From Agromyces albus (GTDB lineage: Bacteria > Actinomycetota > Actinomycetes > Actinomycetales > Microbacteriaceae): a DNA stretch of 50,416 nt. The stretch spans positions 1 to 50,416 of the forward strand of contig NZ_SDPN01000028.1 in NCBI RefSeq assembly GCF_004134825.1, given 5' to 3'. Under the pieces are notes generated by a model, which worked only from the letters and a program-made list of their open reading frames with translations, ran no database searches and was not told where the DNA came from. This document shows, one piece after another, positions 43,851-50,416 of the stretch (position 1 is the stretch's first letter; every line of letters begins with the position of its first letter). The position numbers and the translations under genes are program-made.

Positions 43851-44944
43851 GAGCACTGCTGACTGCCGGAGCCCTGTCGCTCTCCTTCACGCTGTTTCTG
43901 ACCCCGTTGTTCATCCGCCTGTTCACGCGGCTCGGGTGGGGCCAGTTCATCCGCGACGACGGTCCGAAGAGCCACCACGTCAAGCGCGGCACGCCCACGA
44001 TGGGCGGCATCATCTTCATCCTCGGCACCCTCTTCGGCTATTTCGTCGCGACCCTGCTGGTGAGCAACGAGCCGCCGACCGAGTCGGGGCTGCTCGTGCT
44101 GCTCATGATGGTGGGCCTCGGGGCCGTCGGCTTCATCGACGACTTTCTGAAGACCCGCAAGAAGCAGAGCCTCGGGCTCGGTGGTTGGGCGAAGGTCGCC
44201 GGGCAGGTCGCGGTGGCGACCACGTTCGCCCTGCTCGCGCTGCAGTTCCCGAACGCGCAGGGCGTGACCCCTGCCAACACGAAGATCTCGTTCATCCGCG
44301 ACCTCGACCTCGACTTCATCGTCTTCGGCACCGTCGGCGGCGTGATCCTCTACGTGCTCTGGATCTGCCTCATCACGGCCGGCACCTCGAACGCGGTGAA
44401 CGTCACCGACGGACTCGACGGGCTCGCCACGGGCGCCTCGATCCTCGCGATCGGCTCGTTCGTCATCATCGGCTTCTGGCAGTTCAACCAGTCGCGCTTC
44501 GGCGAGAACCTCAATCCGAGCGACTTCTACCGCAGCTACGACGTGCGCGACCCGCTCGACATCGCGATCGTCGCGACGGCGATCGTCGGCGGCCTCATCG
44601 GCTTCCTGTGGTGGAACACCAACCCGGCGCACATCTACATGGGCGACACGGGCTCGCTCGCGCTCGGCGGCGCCCTCGCGGCCCTCGCGATCGTGAGCCA
44701 CACCGAGCTGTTGCTCCTCCTCATCGGCGGCCTCTTCGTGATCGAGACGGGCTCGGTCATCGTGCAGCGTGCCTACTTCAAGCTGACCCGCGGCAAACGC
44801 ATCTTCCTGATGAGCCCGATCCACCATCACTTCGAGCTCAAGGGATGGGCCGAAGTCACGATCGTCGTCCGGTTCTGGATCATCGGCGGCTTGTTCGTCG
44901 CCGCCGGCGTCGGCAGCTTCTACTTCGAATGGCTGCAGAGTTGA
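43847..44944 (+). CDS. mraY: MraY, phospho-MurNAc-pentapeptide transferase
   Basis: This 365-residue polytopic enzyme has the conserved [16 protein letters not shown] loop, FIDDFLK (acidic pair), [12 protein letters not shown] and [13 protein letters not shown]. It transfers phospho-MurNAc-pentapeptide to undecaprenyl phosphate to form lipid I on the inner membrane face. GTG 43847 is chosen because it forms the GTGA overlap with murF; ATG 43838 is an alternative 3 codons upstream with a poorly spaced ribosome site. Confidence 0.95.
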   Translation: MRALLTAGALSLSFTLFLTPLFIRLFTRLGWGQFIRDDGPKSHHVKRGTPTMGGIIFILGTLFGYFVATLLVSNEPPTESGLLVLLMMVGLGAVGFIDDFLKTRKKQSLGLGGWAKVAGQVAVATTFALLALQFPNAQGVTPANTKISFIRDLDLDFIVFGTVGGVILYVLWICLITAGTSNAVNVTDGLDGLATGASILAIGSFVIIGFWQFNQSRFGENLNPSDFYRSYDVRDPLDIAIVATAIVGGLIGFLWWNTNPAHIYMGDTGSLALGGALAALAIVSHTELLLLLIGGLFVIETGSVIVQRAYFKLTRGKRIFLMSPIHHHFELKGWAEVTIVVRFWIIGGLFVAAGVGSFYFEWLQS

Positions 44945-46494
44945 CGTCGGATGCCGCCGCGAGCCCGCACGGCTCAACCGCCCGCCTCGACTCCCTCACG
45001 AGCTGGCACGCCGACTGGAGCGGACTCCGCGTCGCGGTGCTCGGACTCGGCGTCACGGGCTTCGCCGTCGCCGACACGCTCACCGAGCTCGGCGCGAAGG
45101 TGCTCGTGCTCGCGCCCGAGGCCGACGACGACCGGGCGCGCATCCTCGAGGTCATCGGGGCCGAGCTGCTGCGGCATCCGCTCGACTCGGTGCCCGCCGG
45201 GCTCGTGGAGTTCGCCCCTGAGCTCATCGTCGCCTCGCCCGGGTTCCACCCCGACCACCCCGTGCTGGAATGGGCGCAGGAGACCGGCACGCCCGTCTGG
45301 GGCGACATCGAGCTCGCCTGGCGCGTGCGCGACAAGGTCGACGCCGCCGAGTGGATCCTCGTGACCGGCACGAACGGCAAGACCACGACGGTGCAGCTCA
45401 CGGCGACCTTCCTCGCGGCGAACGGCCTGCGCGCGGCGCCCTGCGGGAACATCGGCGTGCCCGTGCTCGACGCCGTGCGCGACCCGGGCGGATTCGACGT
45501 GCTCGTCGTGGAGCTCTCGAGCTACCAGCTCCACCACCTGCCGACCACCGGCCCTGGAGCCCTGCACCCGTCGGCGAGCGTGTGCCTGAACGTCGCCGAC
45601 GACCACCTCGACTGGCACGGCTCCGCCGAGGCGTACCGGTCGGCGAAGGCCACCGTCTACGCGAACACCAAGGTCGCGTGCGTCTACAACCGCGGCGACG
45701 AGGCGACCGAGCAGATGGTGCGCGATGCCGACGTCGAAGAAGGAGCCCGGGCGATCGGGTTCGGGCTCGACGTCCCCGGGCCGAGCGACTTCGGCGTCGT
45801 CGAGGGCATCCTCTGCGACCGTGCGTTCCTCGAGGAGCGGCAGACCTCCGCGCTCGAGATCGTGACGGTCGGCGAGCTCGAGCGGCACGGCCTCGCCGCA
45901 CCGCACGTGGTGGCCAACATCCTCGCGGCATCGGCGCTCGCGCGATCCTTCGGTGTTCCCGTCGAGGTCATCCACGACGCGCTCGGCGAATTCCATCTCG
46001 ACGCGCACCGCATCGAGACGGTCGCGGTGGCCGGCGGCATCCGCTGGATCGATGATTCGAAGGCCACGAACCCTCACGCCGCCGAGGCCTCACTGCGGGC
46101 GTTCGGGCAGGTCGTCTGGATCGTCGGCGGGCTCCTGAAGGGGGTCGACGCCGACGCCCTCGTGGCGTCACACGCGCCGCGCCTTCGCGCCGCCATCGTG
46201 ATCGGCGTCGATCGCACCGAGCTCGTCGCCGCATTCGCACGACACGCGCCGGCACTGCCCGTGTTCGAGGTCGAAGCGGATGACACTGAACACGTGATGC
46301 CCGAGGCGGTCGCACTCGCTGCGGCGGTCGCGGGGGAGGGCGACACCGTGCTCCTCGCGCCGGCCGCGGCATCCATGGACCAGTTCGCCGACTACGCCGA
46401 CCGCGGCCGGCGATTCCACGACGCGGTCATCGCACAGCTTGGGGGTGAGGCGGATGGCGACCCCGCCCCGCAAGAGCCGCCCAGCGAAGGCTGA
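44929..46494 (+). CDS. murD: MurD, UDP-MurNAc-L-Ala-D-Glu ligase
   Basis: The 521-residue protein has a Rossmann start ([19 protein letters not shown]), the P-loop [25 protein letters not shown] and [18 protein letters not shown]. It adds D-Glu to UDP-MurNAc-L-Ala. ATG 44929 overlaps mraY by 16 bases; TTG 44941 would give a 4-base TTGA overlap and is an alternative, as neither has a clear ribosome site. The 3' end overlaps ftsW by 41 bases. Confidence 0.94.
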   Translation: MAAELTSDAAASPHGSTARLDSLTSWHADWSGLRVAVLGLGVTGFAVADTLTELGAKVLVLAPEADDDRARILEVIGAELLRHPLDSVPAGLVEFAPELIVASPGFHPDHPVLEWAQETGTPVWGDIELAWRVRDKVDAAEWILVTGTNGKTTTVQLTATFLAANGLRAAPCGNIGVPVLDAVRDPGGFDVLVVELSSYQLHHLPTTGPGALHPSASVCLNVADDHLDWHGSAEAYRSAKATVYANTKVACVYNRGDEATEQMVRDADVEEGARAIGFGLDVPGPSDFGVVEGILCDRAFLEERQTSALEIVTVGELERHGLAAPHVVANILAASALARSFGVPVEVIHDALGEFHLDAHRIETVAVAGGIRWIDDSKATNPHAAEASLRAFGQVVWIVGGLLKGVDADALVASHAPRLRAAIVIGVDRTELVAAFARHAPALPVFEVEADDTEHVMPEAVALAAAVAGEGDTVLLAPAAASMDQFADYADRGRRFHDAVIAQLGGEADGDPAPQEPPSEG

Positions 46495-47704
46495 GCAGAC
46501 GGGCGCCTGGGCTGCCCGCATCGGGCTCGGCCGCGTGTTCCGCGTCGAGTCGAAGGACTACTTCCTGCTGCTCGGCACGACGCTGTTCCTCGTCGTGTTC
46601 GGGCTCATCATGGTGCTGTCCTCGTCGTCGGTCGAGTCGCACCTCGATGACGGCGGGTTCTTCGTGCAGGCGACCCGGCAGGGTCTCTACGCGCTCTTCG
46701 GGATTCCGATCATGCTCATCGCGAGCCGGATGCCCGAGACGCTGTGGATGCGCATGGCGTGGCCCGCCCTCATCGTCTCGTGCGTGCTGCAACTCCTCGT
46801 GGTGGCGACCCCGCTCGGCATCACCGTCGGCGGCAACACGAACTGGCTCGCGATCGGACCGGTGCAGTTCCAGCCGTCGGAGCTCATCAAGGTCGCCCTC
46901 GTCATGTGGCTCGGACTCATCGTGACGAAGAAGGAACCGTACCTCGGCGAGTTCCGGCGGGGCATCCTGCCGATCCTGCTCGTCGGCGGCGGTTCGATCG
47001 GGCTCGTGCTCCTCGGCGGCGACCTCGGCACCGTCATGATCATGGGCGCGATGCTCCTCGGCGCGCTCTTCCTCATCGGCGTCCGGTTCCGCCTCCTGCT
47101 GCCGCCGGTCTTCATCGGTGCGATCGCCTTCGTCCTCGTCGCCGTCTCGAGCGACAGCCGGATGCGACGCATCACGGCCTTCCTCGAGGAGAACTGCTCG
47201 CAGTACGACCAGGAGGACTGCTACCAGATCCAGCACGGGATGTTCGCCCTCGCCAACGGCGGGGTGTTCGGGGTCGGGCTCGGGAACTCGGCGGCGAAGT
47301 GGTCGTGGCTGCCGGCCGCCGACAACGACTTCATCTTCGCGATCATCGGCGAAGAGCTCGGCCTCATCGGCGCGATCGTCGTCATCGCCCTCTTCGTCGT
47401 GCTCGCCGTCACGTTCGCGCGCGTGCTCAGGGCGGCTCGCACGCAGTTCGCACGTGCAGTGACGGCGGCGGTGCTCGTGTGGATCATCGGTCAGGCCTGT
47501 GTCAATATCGGTGTCGTGCTCGGCGTCTTCCCCGTTCTCGGTGTTCCCCTTCCGCTCGTCTCGGCGGGCGGCACCGCCCTGCTCACGACGCTCTTCGCGA
47601 TCGGCGTCGTGCTCTCGGTCGCGCGCGATCCCGAAGCGCCGGCTCGAGCGGCGGCGCGCGCCGAGGCCCGCAAGGCACGCGCGGCGGGGAGTCCGCTGCG
47701 ATGA
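46454..47704 (+). CDS. ftsW: FtsW, SEDS-family septal glycosyltransferase
   Basis: This 416-residue polytopic SEDS protein has ~10 helices. It shows FGLIMVLSSSSVESHLDDGG, NWLAIGPVQFQPSELIKVAL, an extracellular loop with two Cys (EENCSQYDQEDCYQIQHGM) and GVPLPLVSAGGTALLTTL. It polymerises glycan strands with FtsI at the septum. The ATG at 46454 lies inside murD (41-base overlap), with GGTGAGG before it. Its stop overlaps murG in ATGA. The paired Cys in the loop could form a disulfide. Confidence 0.94.
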   Translation: MATPPRKSRPAKAEQTGAWAARIGLGRVFRVESKDYFLLLGTTLFLVVFGLIMVLSSSSVESHLDDGGFFVQATRQGLYALFGIPIMLIASRMPETLWMRMAWPALIVSCVLQLLVVATPLGITVGGNTNWLAIGPVQFQPSELIKVALVMWLGLIVTKKEPYLGEFRRGILPILLVGGGSIGLVLLGGDLGTVMIMGAMLLGALFLIGVRFRLLLPPVFIGAIAFVLVAVSSDSRMRRITAFLEENCSQYDQEDCYQIQHGMFALANGGVFGVGLGNSAAKWSWLPAADNDFIFAIIGEELGLIGAIVVIALFVVLAVTFARVLRAARTQFARAVTAAVLVWIIGQACVNIGVVLGVFPVLGVPLPLVSAGGTALLTTLFAIGVVLSVARDPEAPARAAARAEARKARAAGSPLR

Positions 47705-48801
47705 CCGTCTACCTGTTGGCCGGCGGGGGCACCGCCGGTCACGTGAACCCGTTGCTCGCGGTCGCCGGTCGCTTGCGCGAACGCGACCCCGAGGCGCTCG
47801 TGCTCGTGCTCGGCACCGCCGAGGGCCTCGAGTCGAGGCTCGTCCCGGCGCGCGGCTACGAGCTGCTCACGATCGCGAAGGTGCCCTTCCCGCGGCGCCC
47901 GAACCGCGCGGCGCTCGCGTTCCCCGCCCTGTTCCGACGCTCGATCGACGACGTGCGCGCCATCATCGCCGATCGCGGCGTCGACGTCGTCGTCGGCTTC
48001 GGCGGCTACGTGTCGACGCCCGCGTATCTCGCGGCACGCCGCGAGGGCGTGCCCGTCGCGATCCATGAGGCGAACGCGAGACCCGGTCTCGCCAACCGCC
48101 TCGGCGCACGATCGGCGGCCGCCGTCGGCGTCGCGTTCGCCGGCACGCCCCTCCCTCGCGCGCAGGTCGTCGGCATGCCGCTCCGCCCCGAGATCGAATC
48201 GCTCGACCGCGCGGCGCTGCGGGCCGAGGCAGCGGCGTTCTTCGGCCTCGATCCCGATCGCCCCATGCTGCTGGCGACCGGCGGCTCGCTCGGCGCGCGT
48301 CGCATCAATCGCACGGTCGTCGACAGCGCACGGGCGATCACGGATGCCGGGTGGCAGGTGCTGCACATCACGGGAGCGGCGTCCGAGGTCGCCGACCCGG
48401 CGATGGCCGGCTATCGCATGGTCGAATACGCCGATCGCATGGATCTCGCTCTCGCCCTCGCCGACTTCGCGGTCTCCCGGGCCGGCGCCGCAACCGTGAG
48501 CGAACTCGCGGCGCTCGGCATCCCGGCCGTCTACGTGCCCTATCCCGTCGGCAACGGCGAGCAACGATTCAATGCGGCCGAGGTCGTCGCAGCAGGCGGC
48601 GGCATCCTCGTCGACGACGCGGCGTTCGTGCCCGAGTGGGTCACCGTCGAGCTCGCGCCGATCCTCGGCCACCGGGCGCGCGTCGCGGCGATGGCCGAGG
48701 CCGCGGCATCCGTCGGCCATCGCGACGGCACCGATCGAATGGTCGCGCTCGTCGACACCGCGCTCGGCGGGGGAGCCGGCGAGTCCGCGCGAGGCGCGTA
48801 A
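47701..48801 (+). CDS. murG: MurG, lipid II-forming GlcNAc transferase
   Basis: The 366-residue GT-B enzyme starts VYLLAGGGTAGHVNPLLAVA with the conserved GGTAGHV loop. It has VVGFGGYVSTPAYLAA, IHEANARPGLANRLGAR, ATGGSLGARRIN, VSRAGAATVSELAALG and the GNGEQRFNA sugar-binding segment. It adds GlcNAc to lipid I. The ATG overlaps the ftsW stop by 4 bases. A 91-base gap with a tandem repeat separates it from murC. Confidence 0.95.
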   Translation: MTVYLLAGGGTAGHVNPLLAVAGRLRERDPEALVLVLGTAEGLESRLVPARGYELLTIAKVPFPRRPNRAALAFPALFRRSIDDVRAIIADRGVDVVVGFGGYVSTPAYLAARREGVPVAIHEANARPGLANRLGARSAAAVGVAFAGTPLPRAQVVGMPLRPEIESLDRAALRAEAAAFFGLDPDRPMLLATGGSLGARRINRTVVDSARAITDAGWQVLHITGAASEVADPAMAGYRMVEYADRMDLALALADFAVSRAGAATVSELAALGIPAVYVPYPVGNGEQRFNAAEVVAAGGGILVDDAAFVPEWVTVELAPILGHRARVAAMAEAAASVGHRDGTDRMVALVDTALGGGAGESARGA

Positions 48802-48847
48802 CGTTGAGTGAGCGGATGCCGCGGCCCCGCTCCAGCCCGAACGATTC

Positions 48848-48877
48848 ATCGACCACACCGAGATCGACCACACCGAG
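48848..48877. repeat. Perfect 15-bp tandem duplication before murC
   Basis: The unit atcgaccacaccgag occurs twice in tandem (48848-48862 and 48863-48877) in the murG-murC gap, ending 15 bases before the murC GTG. Confidence 0.85.
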
Positions 48878-48892
48878 GAAGACCCGCACCCC

Positions 48893-50293
48893 GTGACCAT
48901 CAAGCCCGACCTCACCGTCCAGATCCCCGCCGAGCTCGGCGCCGTGCACTTCGTCGGCATCGGCGGATCGGGCATGAGCGGCATCGCACGGCTCTTCCTC
49001 GGCGCGGGCCATCGCGTCACGGGCTCCGACGTGCGCGACTCCGACAACATCGCGGTCCTGCGCGAGCTCGGCGCCGAGATCGCGATCGGCCACGACGCCG
49101 CGAACCTGGGCGATGCCGATGCCGTCGTCGTGACCGGTGCGTTGTGGGAGAACAACCCCGAGTACCAGCTGGCACTCGAGCGACGGCTCCCGGTGCTGCA
49201 CCGCTCGCAGGCGCTCGCCTGGCTGATCGCCGGCCAGCGACTCGTCTCGGTCGCGGGTGCTCACGGCAAGACCACCTCGACGGGCATGATCATCACGGCC
49301 CTGCTCGAGCTCGGCGCCGACCCGAGCTTCGTGAACGGCGGCGTCATCGAGGAGCTCGGCGTGAGTTCGTCGGCGGGCGAGGGGGAGCTCTTCGTCGTCG
49401 AGGCCGATGAGTCCGACGGCTCGTTCCTGCTTTACGACACCTCGGTCGCCCTGATCACGAACGTCGATGCCGACCATCTCGACCACTACGGGTCGCTCGA
49501 GGCGTTCGAGCAGGCGTTCGTCGATTTCGCCGACCGTGCCCGTGAGTTCGTCGTCATCTCGTCCGACGACGCGGGCGCCAAGCGCGTCTCCGAGCGGCTC
49601 TCGCATGAGCGGGTGGTCACCTTCGGCGAGGCGGCGGATGCCGCGGTGCGCGTGCACTCCATCGAGACCGACGGTCCCGTCTCGTTCGCGGTCTCCTACC
49701 AGGGCGCCGACCACCGCGCCACGCTCCGCATCCCAGGCCGGCACAACGCGATCAACGCCGCCGGCGCGTTCGCCGTGCTCGTGGGCCTCGGGTTCGACCC
49801 GGCGGCATCCCTCGACGGCATCGCCCGGTTCGCCGGCACCGGCCGCCGCTTCGAACTGCACGGCACCGTCGGCGGCGTGAGCGTCTACGACGACTACGCG
49901 CACCACCCGACCGAGGTGGCCGCCGCCCTCTCGGCGGCGCGCACCGTCGTGGGTTCCGGGCGGATCATCGCGGTGCACCAGCCGCACCTCTACAGCCGCA
50001 CGAGGCTGTTCGCGAACGAGTTCGCCGAGGTGCTCGAGCGGTTCGCCGACGAGACCGTCGTGCTCGACGTCTACGGGGCGCGTGAAGACCCCGAGCCCGG
50101 CGTCACCGGCGCGCTCGTGAGCGAGCGATTCACCGACCCGACGCACGTCGCATTCGTGCCCGACTGGCAGGAGGCCGCCGACTACACGGCCCGCATCGCG
50201 CGCGAGGGCGACTTCGTGATCACCCTCGGCTGCGGCGACGTGTATCGCATCGTGCCGCAACTGCTCGGCTCGCTCGAGCGGGAGCGCGGATGA
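48893..50293 (+). CDS. murC: MurC, UDP-MurNAc-L-alanine ligase
   Basis: The 466-residue protein has a Rossmann start ([19 protein letters not shown]), [51 protein letters not shown] and [16 protein letters not shown]. It adds the first L-amino acid, usually L-Ala, to UDP-MurNAc; in some group B walls it is Gly, which sequence cannot decide. GTG 48893 is the likely start, 15 bases after a tandem duplication; the ribosome site is GAGGAAG about 8 bases upstream. Confidence 0.95.
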   Translation: MTIKPDLTVQIPAELGAVHFVGIGGSGMSGIARLFLGAGHRVTGSDVRDSDNIAVLRELGAEIAIGHDAANLGDADAVVVTGALWENNPEYQLALERRLPVLHRSQALAWLIAGQRLVSVAGAHGKTTSTGMIITALLELGADPSFVNGGVIEELGVSSSAGEGELFVVEADESDGSFLLYDTSVALITNVDADHLDHYGSLEAFEQAFVDFADRAREFVVISSDDAGAKRVSERLSHERVVTFGEAADAAVRVHSIETDGPVSFAVSYQGADHRATLRIPGRHNAINAAGAFAVLVGLGFDPAASLDGIARFAGTGRRFELHGTVGGVSVYDDYAHHPTEVAAALSAARTVVGSGRIIAVHQPHLYSRTRLFANEFAEVLERFADETVVLDVYGAREDPEPGVTGALVSERFTDPTHVAFVPDWQEAADYTARIAREGDFVITLGCGDVYRIVPQLLGSLERERG

Positions 50294-50306
50294 GGGTGCG
50301 CGGCGC

Positions 50307-50416
50307 GTGAAGCGGCCGCAGGGGTTCGACCAGCCGGCCAAGCGTCGTGCCGGGCGGCCGAAGCCCGCCGACGCGGCGCCGGCCGCGCGCGAATCGGCTG
50401 CAACGGCGACGACGGC
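50307..50416 (+). CDS. ftsQ: FtsQ, N-terminal part (3' end outside window)
   Basis: The frame from GTG 50307 (KRPQGFDQPAKRRAGRPKPA...) stays open to the window edge. The first 36 residues are basic and Pro/Ala-rich, as in the cytoplasmic N-terminus of actinobacterial FtsQ. Only position, right after murC in the dcw order, and composition support the name; the membrane helix and POTRA domain lie outside. It starts 13 bases after the murC stop. Confidence 0.7.
   Translation, partial: MKRPQGFDQPAKRRAGRPKPADAAPAARESAATATT

Overview
The window reads as a chromosome segment of a high-GC actinobacterium, most likely Microbacteriaceae (an Agromyces-like organism). This is inferred from the very high GC, frequent GTG and TTG starts, many leaderless-type promoters, a garA/ftsR/pyc block, a pknL-Rv2175c-idsA2-DUF3040-mraZ order shared with mycobacteria, and a MurE that lacks the usual DNPR signature for meso-diaminopimelate. 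No tRNA, rRNA, insertion sequence, prophage, CRISPR array or obvious transferred island was seen. Base and codon use look uniform.

Positions 1-17,000 hold mostly single genes and short units. They include two paralogous lytic-transglycosylase-like wall proteins (one cut by the left edge), a YihY/BrkB membrane protein, a Ddn-type F420 enzyme, a LysR regulator divergent from an EamA transporter, and a PlsC acyltransferase. Next come DUF2277, a stand-alone LigD-type polymerase domain, a PEP-mutase-like enzyme overlapping a degenerate cytochrome P450 with a divergent ArsR regulator, a small alarmone synthetase, and an unusual metallo-beta-lactamase/epoxide-hydrolase fusion. Several small conserved proteins follow (DUF6098, VOC, YchJ, YjdJ-type GNAT, Hsp15-like S4, NUDIX, DUF1295).

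Positions 17,000-29,700 hold core genes. A CDP-alcohol phosphatidyltransferase, a GarA-type FHA protein and the MerR regulator FtsR form one tight operon, followed by a second MerR gene with its own promoter. Then come an orphan ParA divergent from pyruvate carboxylase, a MinD/EspI-like ATPase coupled to peptide deformylase, a FadD15-type acyl-CoA ligase, a ROK glucokinase and a second PlsC.

Positions 29,700-50,416 hold class II DAHP synthase, a PASTA kinase (PknL type), a triple-LysM wall protein, an Rv2175c-type DNA-binding protein, a polyprenyl synthase and DUF3040. These lead into a complete division/cell-wall cluster in the order mraZ-rsmH-ftsL-ftsI-murE-murF-mraY-murD-ftsW-murG-murC-ftsQ, the last cut by the right edge. 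The cluster starts from one promoter overlain by three GTGG repeats at exact 10-bp spacing, the likely MraZ operator. Its genes are joined by 4-bp or longer overlaps, which implies translational coupling. The kinase, its probable DNA-binding substrate, the isoprenoid synthase and the Mur/Fts genes together form a wall-growth neighbourhood.

I found no clear new defence or mobile system. The best leads are the MBL-epoxide hydrolase fusion, the MurE specificity loop, the degenerate P450 unit, the pervasive -10-to-start spacing of 6-7 nt, and the 32-bp shared promoter between the DUF1295 and phosphatidyltransferase genes.
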